DNA of 64,000 nucleotides, taken from assembly GCA_964372115.1 (NCBI GenBank), contig CAYJPN010000001.1, positions 1 through 64,000 of the forward strand, read 5' to 3'. This document shows positions 9,031 through 18,384 of this stretch, piece after piece (the first letter of the stretch is position 1; each line of letters starts with the position of its first letter). This DNA comes from CG2-30-36-16 sp964372115. Its GTDB lineage: Bacteria; Bacteroidota; Ignavibacteria; Ignavibacteriales; Ignavibacteriaceae. Below the pieces are notes generated by a model that saw nothing but the letters and a program-made list of their open reading frames with translations, ran no database searches and was not told the DNA's origin. A program made the position numbers and the translations under genes.

Positions 9031-9663
9031 TCATTTCATCTGAAAATCTAATAAAGGTAAACCCGAAGAACTTATTGAGTAGTGCCACCATTCCGATTCA
9101 TAAAGAGCAAAACCACCAACATTAACCATCATATTTTTCAAGAGTAAACGGTTTGCAATTATGTTTGCCGGCAGGTTGTTGAATGAATGACTCGCTTCGG
9201 GTCCGAAAAAATCAAACACTGTGGGCATTGGCAGTTCTTGTCCGGTAGCAAGATTAATCAAAGTTAAATCAACCGCGCCGCCGCGGTTATGTGCCGAGCC
9301 GCTTGTAGGGTCAGCGACATATGTAGGATTCGGGAATATCTCCCACATCAAATATTGTACAGCCCGCGGGCGATAACCATCGTAAATCATCAATCCAAGC
9401 CCATTGGGATAACTAATGCCGTCGTAACTTGTAATTTTCTTTAAGCTATCCTGAACAATTATTAGTTTTTTTATCGCTCCGATAGCTAAATAAGCTTCAT
9501 CAATTGTATAAAGCTTTTGAGATGTAAAATTATCGACCGTACTATATTTTAAATTGAAAGCAATATTTGGAATGAGCTGGCGCACAGGAACAACTTCATC
9601 ATTTGCGGACTGAGAAAAAGCTGCCGCAGAAAATAAAACAAAAAGAAGCACTAATTTTTTCAT
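9031..9663 (-). CDS. D-alanyl-D-alanine dipeptidase (VanX/DdpX family)
   Basis: 210 residues from ATG 9661-9663, which begins the signal peptide MKKLVLLFVLFSAAAFSQ; the upstream extension to 9747 has no such sense. Zinc ligands of the M15D family are visible: S-A-H-N-R-G-G-A-V-D (His and Asp) and E-x-W-W-H near the C-terminus. The enzyme hydrolyses D-Ala-D-Ala in the periplasm and would recycle cell-wall peptides. No vanH/vanA homologues are nearby, so a vancomycin-resistance role is not supported. Probably co-transcribed with the T9SS protein downstream. Confidence 0.85.
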   Translation of the reverse strand: MKKLVLLFVLFSAAAFSQSANDEVVPVRQLIPNIAFNLKYSTVDNFTSQKLYTIDEAYLAIGAIKKLIIVQDSLKKITSYDGISYPNGLGLMIYDGYRPRAVQYLMWEIFPNPTYVADPTSGSAHNRGGAVDLTLINLATGQELPMPTVFDFFGPEASHSFNNLPANIIANRLLLKNMMVNVGGFALYESEWWHYSISSSGLPLLDFQMK

Positions 9664-9874
9664 AAAAAAACCCGGTTTAGTTTCTAAATTAGCCTTAAAT
9701 ACCCATAATGGTACATGCAAACTAAATATTGCAAAAGCTAAATTCAAGACGATTGATTCTTTTATTACAATTTAAACCTGTTATTACTTTATTTTGTCGA
9801 AAACGCAAAGCAATAATATATTTGACTTAGAAATTAATTTTGCGCACATTAACCACAATACTTTTGGAGGAAAT

Positions 9875-11737
9875 ATGAAAAATCGGTTCGTTTTTATTCT
9901 GGCAGCAATAATGGTTTTATCTGCCTTTGTTCAGTTATTTGCGCAGCCTGACCCACCGGCTAACCTAACGGCTACACAAGTTACATTTATGCATCATCCC
10001 GGCGTTTTACTTCAATGGGATGTATCTACAACTGCACTTACACGTTATAACGTTTACAAAAAAAACGGCGCACTTAGTGATTCGGGAGATTTTGTAAAAG
10101 TATTTTCGTTTTTGCATTTAAATAAATTTAACGATCATTTTGTTATGCCCGGAGCTACATATTCATATTATGTAACGGCTGTTGTAAATTCTATTGAGAG
10201 TCAGCCTTCAGTACCGGTTGAAATTACACTTGATCCTCCGCCGACACCTGCCTTTGTTTACGGCAAAGTTATTGACGAAACAACCGGCTTGGATTTGCCT
10301 GTTGCGCTTGTAAAGTTTATACCAGAATCCTCAGTTCCAATGAATTTTGTTTGGACCGATTCGTCCGGTAATTATACAAGACCGATACTGCCGGGCAACT
10401 ACTATATTTTCATTGGAAAGTTAGGATATTTTTATGAGTATTATGATAACGCGCCCAATATTCAATCAGCCACGCTTATAACAATTAACCCGGGTGACAG
10501 TGTTGAGTTTAATTTTGCTTTAGCTCAATTTGTTCCCCCAACCCAATATACTTTAAGTGGTAATATTAGTGATGAAAACGGTAACCCCGTGCGTGCGACA
10601 GTTTCTATATTTAGGATGAGACATAATTCCCATTATTCTTGTTTAAGACCTGTTATAACAGACAGTCTTGGCAACTACAGCTTTAATGTTCTTGAGAACG
10701 ATACCGTTGTTGTTTTTGCCAGACCTTTTAATCACTCCTTTTTACCTGAATATTACAATAACAAAAATACTTTCAACGAAGCTGACCGCATAGGTATTAG
10801 TGGTAATGTTGGCGATATTAATTTTGTATTAGAACCTAAACCTATTTTTACAAATGGAATTACAGGAACTGTAAAAAATGCTGATAACGAACCAGTAATG
10901 GCAAATGTTATTGCGTTTAGAAAATTTCACACACCGCATCAAGGAGTTAGCTATGCGGCTCAAACTGATTCTCTCGGGATTTATACTTTCAATAATCTTG
11001 TCCCCGGCGAATATATTCTATTAACACATCCACAGGGTAATTATATACCGACTTATTTTACTTATGCCGGTGTACAAACTTTACACTGGAGAGATGCAGA
11101 TTCTGTTGTTGTCGACAGCATATCCATCGTTCCGGATATTAATTTTAATGTTATTCCAAGACCCGACAGCGGAATCGGCTTTATACATGGGAAATTATTA
11201 ACTTCCGACGGGATGCCGGTTAATGGAGGTTTTATTTTTGCGGAAGACGGCAATGAGATTGTTTCCAATTTTGCTGTTTCAGATGTAAATGGAAATTATA
11301 CAATTTCCGATCTTACACCGGGCAGCTATACAATTTCATCTGATAAAGTTGAATACATTTCCGGTCAACCAAAAGAAGTTAATTTGGAATTTGCAAATTC
11401 GATAGTTAATAATGTTAACTTAACACTTACACCACAATCGGTTACTTCACAAGAAGAAACTCCGGTTGTAGTAAATAAGTTTTCGTTAATGCAAAATTAT
11501 CCGAATCCATTTAACCCGGTTACAAATATTAGTTTTACATTACCGGAAAAAACAAATGTAAAATTGACTGTGTTTAATGTGCTCGGAAGGGAAATTGCAA
11601 CATTAGTTAGCGGTGAGTTAAACGCGGGACAACATTCTGTTTCGTTTGATGCTTCAAGGTTTTCAAGTGGAATTTATTTCTACAGATTACAAGCCGGAAG
11701 TTTTACTTCTACTCATAAAATGACTTACCTCAAATGA
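9875..11737 (+). CDS. T9SS-secreted protein with carboxypeptidase-regulatory-like domains
   Basis: 620 residues. ATG at 9875 is preceded by GGAGGAAAT, a near-perfect ribosome-binding site, and followed by a signal peptide ending LFAQ. An FN3-like domain (about residues 28-125) is followed by four CarboxypepD_reg-like beta-sandwich repeats, each with a D-x-x-G-N-Y/I-x-x-x-x-L-x-P-G core. It ends with a T9SS type A sorting domain (LMQNYPNPFNPVTN ... VFNVLGRE ... KMTYLK). Likely a surface or extracellular structural/adhesive protein. The substrate is unknown. Confidence 0.8.
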   Translation: MKNRFVFILAAIMVLSAFVQLFAQPDPPANLTATQVTFMHHPGVLLQWDVSTTALTRYNVYKKNGALSDSGDFVKVFSFLHLNKFNDHFVMPGATYSYYVTAVVNSIESQPSVPVEITLDPPPTPAFVYGKVIDETTGLDLPVALVKFIPESSVPMNFVWTDSSGNYTRPILPGNYYIFIGKLGYFYEYYDNAPNIQSATLITINPGDSVEFNFALAQFVPPTQYTLSGNISDENGNPVRATVSIFRMRHNSHYSCLRPVITDSLGNYSFNVLENDTVVVFARPFNHSFLPEYYNNKNTFNEADRIGISGNVGDINFVLEPKPIFTNGITGTVKNADNEPVMANVIAFRKFHTPHQGVSYAAQTDSLGIYTFNNLVPGEYILLTHPQGNYIPTYFTYAGVQTLHWRDADSVVVDSISIVPDINFNVIPRPDSGIGFIHGKLLTSDGMPVNGGFIFAEDGNEIVSNFAVSDVNGNYTISDLTPGSYTISSDKVEYISGQPKEVNLEFANSIVNNVNLTLTPQSVTSQEETPVVVNKFSLMQNYPNPFNPVTNISFTLPEKTNVKLTVFNVLGREIATLVSGELNAGQHSVSFDASRFSSGIYFYRLQAGSFTSTHKMTYLK

Positions 11738-11747
11738 TTTATTCAGT

Positions 11748-11786
11748 TAGCCCGCTGTTTTATGCGGCGGGCTAATTTCTTTTTTA
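11748..11786. terminator. Bidirectional terminator between convergent genes
   Basis: TAGCCCGC ... GCGGGCTA hairpin followed by TAATTTCTTTTTT, directly after the T9SS gene stop and between it and the convergent PAP2 gene. Confidence 0.75.
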
Positions 11787-11811
11787 ACTACCGACAATCT
11801 TCTCAGTTTTA

Positions 11812-12657
11812 TTAGAAACTAATTACTAATCCCACTTGTTGTAAAGAAAAGTAAGGAACAAATGTAACTTGTTTTCCCTCTTCTTTATCCTTGTCTAAAT
11901 TTGTAATAAATGCTCCGGTAAAATACCCGATCGCTGAACCGAGAAATACATCCGAAGCCCAGTGAGCGTTATTGTAAACCCGCGATGCAGCGACCCATCC
12001 GGCGGAACCGAACCAAAATATTTTCCAGTAAACATTGTCGAGATAATCTGCCATCACAGTTGAAACCGCAAAAGCAACAGTAGCATGTCCGCTCGGAAGT
12101 GACAGCATCTCATTATTTGAAATTTGTAATGGTTTGAAAAATAACTGGCTTTCACCGGCGTAAGGTCTTCTTCTGCCGATTGCTGCTTTTAATACAGTTG
12201 TAATTAATCCCGAATAAATAAAAGCTTCGGAAACACGCAACCCGAGTTTACGGATGCCGTTATCCCCTGCTAGCAATCCATATGCATATAAACCGCCCGG
12301 TATTAAAAGTGTATAGCCGCTGCCGTAATACTTATCAACCCGGAATATTTTATTATTTAATGTTGTTATATTCGATTGAGAAAAACTTCTTATTTTTTTA
12401 TCGGTCGAAAACAAAGCTGCTGTTCCGCCTATAACTGTTCCAAATGTGAGGTAATCATTCCATGAATAATGTTGGGGAGCTGAAGTAAGACAGCCACCGG
12501 CAAAAATAAAGTGATTAAAATCCTCAACAATTTTTTCACCAATGTTATTATCCTTGTGATCACCTTGAGCCAACGTACATTCCGATAGAAATATAAAAAG
12601 ACTTATTAATATTAAGGTTACGGTTTTCAATTTTTTAAACTCTTTTTTATTATTCAA
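11812..12657 (-). CDS. PAP2-family membrane phosphatase
   Basis: 281 residues with a signal-like N-terminus. The three phosphatase motifs are present in order: K-x6-R-P (KAAIGRRRP), P-S-G-H (PSGHATVAFA) and S-R-x5-H-x3-D (SRVYNNAHWASD), with membrane segments between. The family dephosphorylates lipid substrates such as undecaprenyl pyrophosphate or phosphatidic acid on the periplasmic face. The start codon is TTG (12655-12657); no in-frame ATG exists near the start and no clear Shine-Dalgarno is seen. Confidence 0.85.
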   Translation of the reverse strand: MNNKKEFKKLKTVTLILISLFIFLSECTLAQGDHKDNNIGEKIVEDFNHFIFAGGCLTSAPQHYSWNDYLTFGTVIGGTAALFSTDKKIRSFSQSNITTLNNKIFRVDKYYGSGYTLLIPGGLYAYGLLAGDNGIRKLGLRVSEAFIYSGLITTVLKAAIGRRRPYAGESQLFFKPLQISNNEMLSLPSGHATVAFAVSTVMADYLDNVYWKIFWFGSAGWVAASRVYNNAHWASDVFLGSAIGYFTGAFITNLDKDKEEGKQVTFVPYFSLQQVGLVISF

Positions 12658-12731
12658 ATGTAAAAAAAAGCATGAACAAATCCGGCTTCAAATAAAATGA
12701 ACAAACACTGTTTTGAAAAGTTTTTGAAGAT

Positions 12732-12889
12732 TTAGTCCTCTTCTTCTTTTTCATCCTCTTCTTTTCCATCCACCGCCTGGGAGTAGAGGTTTTCATTAGC
12801 GTCTTTCCCTTTTTGGGAAACGTTGGTATTCTGCTAAAACGGAGTTAATGAAAATATTAACACAGTAAGAAAACTAATTTATCTTTCAT
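12732..12889 (-). pseudogene. Possible decayed small secreted acidic peptide gene
   Basis: AGG stands 8 bp before ATG 12887-12889, which opens MKDKLVFLLC. After a shift of one base the next frame continues LIFSLTPF-stop-QNTNVSQKGKDANEN and ends with an acid-rich tail (DGKEEDEKEEED) before TAA at 12732-12734. The pieces together look like a signal peptide plus a short acidic mature peptide of about 50 residues, broken by one frameshift and one stop. Similarity to any family is not recognised, so this may be chance. The rest of 12658-13025 holds only the terminator listed next. Confidence 0.25.
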
Positions 12890-12987
12890 TATAAACCTCG
12901 TATGATAAATTAAACTCAAGAAAAGTTGAAGTCCGTAAGAAAATATTTTATAGCTTGATTAAAGTTGCTGAAGGAAAGGATTTAAAT

Positions 12988-13018
12988 AAAAAAAGGCTGT
13001 CTAAATAGACAGCCTTAA
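12988..13018 (-). terminator. Terminator of the RRM protein gene
   Basis: Perfect 10-bp stem AAGGCTGTCT-aaat-AGACAGCCTT at 12993-13016, followed on the minus strand by a run of T residues, 10 bp beyond the RRM gene stop. Confidence 0.85.
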
Positions 13019-13025
13019 TAAAAGC

Positions 13026-13361
13026 TTACCAGCCGCGTCTTCCGCCGCCGCCGCCGCCTCTGTTGCCGCCGCCGCCGCCGCCGCCTCTATTGCCGCCACC
13101 GCCGCCTGGGCGTTTGTCGGTTCTTGGGCGAGCTTCGTTAACAACGAGTTTTTTTCCTTTTACATCCTTGGTATTTAAAGCATCCATTGCTTTTTGACCT
13201 TCAGCCATACCTGGCATTTCGACGAATCCAAAACCTTTGGATTCTCCAGAAAATAAATCTCTAATAACTTTAGCACTTCTTACCTGGCCAAATTCGGCGA
13301 ATAAATCCTGCAGTTCGAGATCGGTAACATCCTTAGAAAGGTTGCCTACGTAAATGTTCAT
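13026..13361 (-). CDS. Glycine-rich RRM RNA-binding protein
   Basis: 111 residues: one RNA recognition motif with RNP2 (IYVGNL, residues 3-8) and RNP1 (KGFGFVEM, residues 42-49), then a Gly/Arg-rich tail from about residue 85. This is the bacterial/cyanobacterial Rbp type, typically cold-inducible and acting as an RNA chaperone. AAGGAA precedes the ATG. The upstream 257 bp (13362-13618) contain no gene; a long 5' leader there would suit cold regulation, but I see no defined element. The glycine tail is encoded by a simple GCC/GCG-rich repeat that stands out from the AT-rich surroundings. Confidence 0.9.
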   Translation of the reverse strand: MNIYVGNLSKDVTDLELQDLFAEFGQVRSAKVIRDLFSGESKGFGFVEMPGMAEGQKAMDALNTKDVKGKKLVVNEARPRTDKRPGGGGGNRGGGGGGGNRGGGGGGRRGW

Positions 13362-13618
13362 GACGTTCCTTGTAAATTATTGGTTGTATTGTTTTTTTTC
13401 AGTTACTAAAGGATTTATACCGATGAAGTAAACTGAGGGTCTTATTAAAAATGGGGTATAATTCGCATAATTTTATATAAGCCATGTGATAATATATAAC
13501 ATTTTTTATTATTTGGCTATACCAATAGAAATAAATTTCAATAACCCTAAATCAGGAAAACCTGCCTTTTTTTGAATAATCAACTTTGCAATAGACTTTT
13601 ACGCTAATTCTAAAACTT

Positions 13619-14593
13619 TTATACGTTTATTCCATAAATATATTTCATCGATTCAAATATATTTTTTATATCAGAATACACGGGTACCCAGTTTAACAGC
13701 GAATTTGCCAAATCAGCGCTTGCAATTAAATTAGCGGGATCACCTTCTCTTCTACCAACGATTTCGTAATTTATTTCCCGCCCAATTACTTCGGAGGCAG
13801 CATTTATCATTTCCAACACTGACGCACCGCTATTCGTTCCAAGATTTACTGTCAAGTCACTATTTGTATCGAATAAATATTGCATCGCAAGAATATGGGC
13901 GACGGCAAGATCGTTTACATGAATATAGTCTCGTATGCAGGTTCCGTCAGGTGTACTATAATCATTGCCGAATACAAGCATCTTTGCTCTTATTCCTGCC
14001 GCAGTTTCCATAATTATCGGCGAAAGATTTGCGGGGTTTATTTCCTTTGCTTTTATTCGTTTTTTTACATCATATCCTGTGGCATTAAAATAACGGAGCG
14101 CTGCGTACTTTATTCCCTTAAGTTTACTGAACCACTTTAAGTTTTCTTCGATGGCAAGTTTTGTGTATCCATAATAGTTTTCCGGATTTTTGGGATGATG
14201 TTCATCAATAGGAATGTACTGTGGATTACCATAGACGGCGGCTGATGATGAAAAGATAAATTTATTTATTCCCTGCTCCTCGCAAAAACGAAGAAGTTGC
14301 AGCGTGCCGCTAATATTATTTTGTGCATATTTAGATGGACTAACCATCGATTCGCCTGCGGCTTTCCATGCGGCAAAATGAAATATAACATCGAACTGCT
14401 TAGCATTTAATTTTGAAAGATCATTAATATTACGAATATCACCTTTTATCAGCAGTGACTTAGGATGAACATTTTCTAATGAACCAGTCGATAAATTATC
14501 AAATACAGTTACAGAATTACCTGCTTCAATTAAATCGTGAGCAACATGGCTTCCGATGTATCCGGCACCGCCGGTTATTAAAATATTTTTCAA
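13619..14593 (-). CDS. galE: UDP-glucose 4-epimerase
   Basis: 324 residues, the usual GalE length. N-terminal NAD-binding motif GGAGYIGSH (8-16), catalytic Ser in SSSAAVYG (about 115-122) and Y141-x3-K145 (YGYTK). It interconverts UDP-glucose and UDP-galactose for surface polysaccharides. The start is TTG at 14591-14593, supported by CGAGG six bases upstream; no ATG lies in a suitable position. It stands as a single gene. Confidence 0.9.
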   Translation of the reverse strand: MKNILITGGAGYIGSHVAHDLIEAGNSVTVFDNLSTGSLENVHPKSLLIKGDIRNINDLSKLNAKQFDVIFHFAAWKAAGESMVSPSKYAQNNISGTLQLLRFCEEQGINKFIFSSSAAVYGNPQYIPIDEHHPKNPENYYGYTKLAIEENLKWFSKLKGIKYAALRYFNATGYDVKKRIKAKEINPANLSPIIMETAAGIRAKMLVFGNDYSTPDGTCIRDYIHVNDLAVAHILAMQYLFDTNSDLTVNLGTNSGASVLEMINAASEVIGREINYEIVGRREGDPANLIASADLANSLLNWVPVYSDIKNIFESMKYIYGINV

Positions 14594-14746
14594 TTATGCC
14601 TCGGGTGAGTTTTGGTAGAATTAATTTGTCCCTAAAAAAAGTGGTTGTCTTAATTACATTATCATAATTCTAATTTCAAAATAAAATAATACTATTTTAT
14701 TCAAAAATATGAACCAACCGATATTATTAAGACAACCAAACTAAAT

Positions 14747-15244
14747 TTATTTTACAGGTGCGCCAGCCTCTCGGTTTTTGCTTCTTTCCATTGACTGGAG
14801 TACAAGATATCTCTCTCCGAATTTTGCCATATTATCCAGTTCGGTGTCGTATTGATCATAATGTCTTTCTTCGTCAACGACAAGGCTCTCGAATAATTGC
14901 TTAGAAACCGAATCAGCATTTGCGGAACACTCGTTTGCCCAAAGGTTATAATCGCGAGCGCTGTTTTGCTCCATTTTTGAAGCAAGTTCAAGCATTTCTT
15001 TTACATCATGAATTTTATTTACTTCGTCAGCGGCAACCATATCTACGTCACCCTTTAGAAACAAAATTCTCTCCGCTAATTTTTCAATGTGAAGCATTTC
15101 TTCAATTGCTGTTCTTCTAAATAAGTTTGCAAGAAGATCGTAACCCTGGTCGTCGCAATGGAAATGGAAATACATATACTGATGCACCGCGGCTAATTCA
15201 TCTGCGGCTGCTTTATTCAACAATTCAATACTTTTTTCGTGCAT
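14747..15244 (-). CDS. bfr: Bacterioferritin
   Basis: 165 residues. All six ferroxidase ligands fall at the expected spacing: E16, E49, H52, E92, E125 and H128. M50 is in the position of the heme-coordinating Met of Bfr. It stores iron as a 24-mer in the cytoplasm and detoxifies peroxide. GGAGTTAAT precedes the ATG. Single gene, just downstream of the oxidase operon terminator. Confidence 0.9.
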   Translation of the reverse strand: MHEKSIELLNKAAADELAAVHQYMYFHFHCDDQGYDLLANLFRRTAIEEMLHIEKLAERILFLKGDVDMVAADEVNKIHDVKEMLELASKMEQNSARDYNLWANECSANADSVSKQLFESLVVDEERHYDQYDTELDNMAKFGERYLVLQSMERSKNREAGAPVK

Positions 15245-15402
15245 ATTAACTCCTAAATTTTACTGCGAAAATTGTGAAATTCACACATACATTTTATTCA
15301 ATCCCGTGTTCATATTCAACAATATTTTAGAAACAGAGAGTCGAAGCTAAATTAATATAAAATTATTTTTCCTCAACAGTCGCATTTCCAATTCGGCAAT
15401 AC

Positions 15403-15440
15403 AAAAAAGCCGGAAGAATTTAAAATTTCTTTCGGCTTTT
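15403..15440 (-). terminator. Terminator of the respiratory (act-cox) operon
   Basis: AAAAGCCGGAAGAA and TTCTTTCGGCTTTT form a hairpin about 25 bp beyond the last gene of the minus-strand operon. The minus-strand 3' side carries a T run. Confidence 0.75.
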
Positions 15441-15464
15441 ACGCAAACTTATGATATAATAATT

Positions 15465-16805
15465 TTATTTTTTATAAGTGTTTAAAATATATTCTGCAAC
15501 TGCTTTCGCTTCATCCGGTCTAATTCCCGGATTTGGCATTGGAGGATACGCCGGGTTTATTTTTGAAGGATTACGTATATAAGCTACAAGCTGATTTACT
15601 TTTCCTTCATATTTTGGAAGAGTTTCATCATATGGGGGACCAATGAGTTTTGTGTCAAAACGATGACATGCGGAACATATTCGATTATAAACATCTTCCC
15701 CGCTTACCGCGGCAGCGATACCCGATTCACCTTTAAGCGAAGTTAAATATGTATCATACTGACCGCTTAAAACCAATGATTGTTGTTTTGTAGCATTTGC
15801 CAGAGCTAATTGATCTTGCACGATAAACGAGAATATGGCAAACATCATGACAAAAAATAACGGGCCACTTAAATTAAACGATTTGAGTTTACCAATTCCG
15901 TACAATAGATGATAGCCCGCAAAAGTCAATAAAAGAGCACCGAGGGCATAAGCAAAAATAGGCTTTGATAAAACATAAGCCGGGAGAGCATATACATTTA
16001 TAATTAATAATATCGGCAATGCTATTGCCCCAATAAATGTAGCACTAAGCGCGTTATTTTTTATGAATTCTTTATATTCTTCATCCCTAATTTTTTTACC
16101 GCCTTCCCAGTAGAAAAAGCTAAAAAATATTGATGCGCCGGTAAGTGCAAAGGCAGCGGCAATAAACAACAATAATCGTGTGAGCACCTGCCATGTAAAA
16201 AGCATGCTTAGGGTATTTAATCCGCCCCAGACTTCTGAAAAAGTAGCGGCTGTTATGCCTGTTATAAAAGACCAAACTGCAAGGAATAAAAAGATAAAGC
16301 CCCACCTGCCGCTCTTAGAACCAAGAGAGACGTTGTTATTACTGAATTGAATTATTTTTTTGTTAAGTTCATCATCATTTGATTTAACATTTTTTACTGT
16401 TTCAAATATTTCGCTGAATGATTGGGAATAACGAAATATGTATATAAGAATCAATCCGATTGATAATAACAAAAACGCAGCAAGTAAAAATGAGGAGGTT
16501 ACAACTTTGGCTGTATGCAAAAGTTGTGTATAAATAAGTATAGCTGTTAGAAGCGGAAGAATACCGAGAGCAATGCCAGCGCTTTTTGTCAATGTTAATG
16601 TTTCAATCACATCCTTTGCGTATCGAAGATATAAAGTATTACCCGACCGCGCTCCTTTTCTTTTGTAGTAGAGTGAAATAGCAGTTCCACCAAAAACCAC
16701 ACTAACAAACGGGATGAATAAAAACATAATTAAAATTAACATATAATGTAAAAGCAATATATGCTCCGCTGATTGAGGCAGTACTAATTTATCAAGAAAC
16801 TCCAT
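15465..16805 (-). CDS. Membrane-embedded c-type cytochrome of the oxidase operon
   Basis: 446 residues. Roughly the first 330 form 9-10 membrane helices, including His residues inside helices (HILLLHY near residue 16; GYHLLYG near 310) that could bind a heme b. The C-terminal ~90 residues are a monoheme cytochrome c domain with C-S-A-C-H and a Met ligand in a PMPNPG loop. It is the last gene of the act-cox cluster, behind ctaB. The CoxB here lacks a fused cytochrome c, so this protein may deliver electrons to the CuA site. I do not recognise a named family for the membrane part. Confidence 0.6.
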   Translation of the reverse strand: MEFLDKLVLPQSAEHILLLHYMLILIMFLFIPFVSVVFGGTAISLYYKRKGARSGNTLYLRYAKDVIETLTLTKSAGIALGILPLLTAILIYTQLLHTAKVVTSSFLLAAFLLLSIGLILIYIFRYSQSFSEIFETVKNVKSNDDELNKKIIQFSNNNVSLGSKSGRWGFIFLFLAVWSFITGITAATFSEVWGGLNTLSMLFTWQVLTRLLLFIAAAFALTGASIFFSFFYWEGGKKIRDEEYKEFIKNNALSATFIGAIALPILLIINVYALPAYVLSKPIFAYALGALLLTFAGYHLLYGIGKLKSFNLSGPLFFVMMFAIFSFIVQDQLALANATKQQSLVLSGQYDTYLTSLKGESGIAAAVSGEDVYNRICSACHRFDTKLIGPPYDETLPKYEGKVNQLVAYIRNPSKINPAYPPMPNPGIRPDEAKAVAEYILNTYKK

Positions 16806-16830
16806 TTAACATTCTCTCATTTACGTTATG

Positions 16831-17694
16831 TTATATTACAAGTTTGTCTATCGATAGAAGCAAAACGACGAAAAGAGCAAAATAGTTTATGTGCATAAAT
16901 GCAAATCGAAACGATATTTTACCATCTGTTTGTCGTAATAATTTTATTGAATCCCATGAAAGCCAGATTCCCGCTGTCAACAATCCAAGGTTAATCCATT
17001 GCGTTTCCACAATTCCGAACAACGGAATTAAAAAACTGGCAACTACTGTGGCAATTATCCAAATAAATGTAATTCGCGCAAGTTGTTGATGATTAAAAAT
17101 TTTTGTCAATGTCGGGAAGCCTGCCTTTTCATAATCTTTATCCAACACCAACAGCAGCAGCCAGAAGTGGGGTATTTGCCAGATAAAAAAGAAAAATGCA
17201 AGTATACTCAGTTGAGGATCGAGCAGAGAGCCGCCTGCCGCTACCCACCCAACAGCCGGAGGAATTGCGCCGACAATAGACCCTGGAATAATTGCAAGCG
17301 GGTTAATTTTTTTCATCGGAGTATAAATTCCGTTGTACCAAATTAAATTAAGTAAACCCAAGCCCGTTGCAAGCCAGCCTGCACCGAAAAACAAAATTAC
17401 GCTTCCGGTAATTATTAAAATTAGTGCAACCGTAAGTGCAGCGCCGGGTGTAATTTTTTTTGCAGGAAGAGGACGGTTTTTTGTGCGCTCCATAAGCGCG
17501 TCTGTTTCCCGTTCCTGGTAGTGATTTATTGCAGCTGAACCGCACGCGAGTAAAAGGATACCGATAACTGTTGGAATTAAAACCAGTGTAAATTCGCCGG
17601 CATAACTAATAAACCCGAAAGCCGTTGTAATAGTTACAAAGGAAGTAATTCTAAGTTTTGTAAGTTCGGTTAATATTTTAATTTTATTTTTCAA
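16831..17694 (-). CDS. ctaB: Protoheme IX farnesyltransferase (heme O synthase)
   Basis: 287 residues with multiple membrane helices and the prenyltransferase motif N-H-Y-Q-E-R-E-T-D-A-L-M-E-R-T-K-N-R-P (about residues 57-75), matching the N-D-x-x-D-x-x-x-D-x-x-M-x-R-T pattern of CtaB/CyoE. It converts heme B to heme O for the oxidase encoded upstream. The only start fitting the family N-terminus is TTG at 17692-17694. No ctaA (heme A synthase) is in the window. Confidence 0.9.
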   Translation of the reverse strand: MKNKIKILTELTKLRITSFVTITTAFGFISYAGEFTLVLIPTVIGILLLACGSAAINHYQERETDALMERTKNRPLPAKKITPGAALTVALILIITGSVILFFGAGWLATGLGLLNLIWYNGIYTPMKKINPLAIIPGSIVGAIPPAVGWVAAGGSLLDPQLSILAFFFFIWQIPHFWLLLLVLDKDYEKAGFPTLTKIFNHQQLARITFIWIIATVVASFLIPLFGIVETQWINLGLLTAGIWLSWDSIKLLRQTDGKISFRFAFMHINYFALFVVLLLSIDKLVI

Positions 17695-17721
17695 ATATTT
17701 GTTTAAAGTTTTTTCGAGTTA

Positions 17722-18381
17722 TTATTTTACAACAGTTGTCGTATCATTTTTTATTTCATCAGTTTTTGCCGCCGAACTTTTTGTTTTCGCCTGAAGCCAT
17801 TTATCAAACTTTTCTTCAGGAAGAGCTACAACTCTTGTATACATTTGCGAATGATTTAATCCGCAGTATTCGGCGCATGCAAGGTCGTACGATCCTTCTG
17901 CAGCTTCAAACCAGGCTTTGTTTGTTCTCCCCGGAAGAACATCTTTTTTTACTCTAAATGCCGGTACAAAAAAAGCGTGGTTAACATCTCTTGAGTGAAG
18001 AATAACTTCAACCGGTATATTCGCCGGTACATAAAGCGTGTCTGTTTCTAACCCGTTTGAATATTTGAATGTCCATTTCCACATCTGGGCAGTTACATCA
18101 ATCTTCATCGAGTCTTCGGGAATGTTTACCATCTCTTTATACCCTGTCCAGCCATACCAAAACATCACAAGCACTAATACAGAAGGAATAAGTGTCCAGG
18201 TAATTTCCAGAGCAACATTTCCCTCTATATTTGATGCAACTGGATTTTTTTTTCTGCTGTACCTAAAAACAAAATAGATCATCAAGCCTGTTATTAAAAC
18301 AAGAAAAAATACTGAGATAGAGAGCACCACAAGAAAAGTGGTGTCCACAGAACTAACAAAATTTGATGCGCCATCAAACAT
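17722..18381 (-). CDS. coxB: Cytochrome c oxidase subunit II (CuA)
   Basis: 219 residues: two N-terminal membrane helices (about 15-40 and 58-80) and a periplasmic cupredoxin domain. The binuclear CuA ligands are complete: H135, C169, E171, C173, H177 and M180 (CAEYCGLNHSQM). No cytochrome c domain is fused at the C-terminus, unlike caa3 subunit II. It accepts electrons from cytochrome c. It sits 3 bp from the subunit IV gene. Confidence 0.92.
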   Translation of the reverse strand: MFDGASNFVSSVDTTFLVVLSISVFFLVLITGLMIYFVFRYSRKKNPVASNIEGNVALEITWTLIPSVLVLVMFWYGWTGYKEMVNIPEDSMKIDVTAQMWKWTFKYSNGLETDTLYVPANIPVEVILHSRDVNHAFFVPAFRVKKDVLPGRTNKAWFEAAEGSYDLACAEYCGLNHSQMYTRVVALPEEKFDKWLQAKTKSSAAKTDEIKNDTTTVVK

Positions 18382-18384
18382 AAT

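Noticed and set aside
9031..9663. VanX as part of a vancomycin-resistance cluster
   Set aside because: No vanH, vanA or regulator genes are nearby; the neighbour is a T9SS cargo gene. A cell-wall recycling role is simpler.
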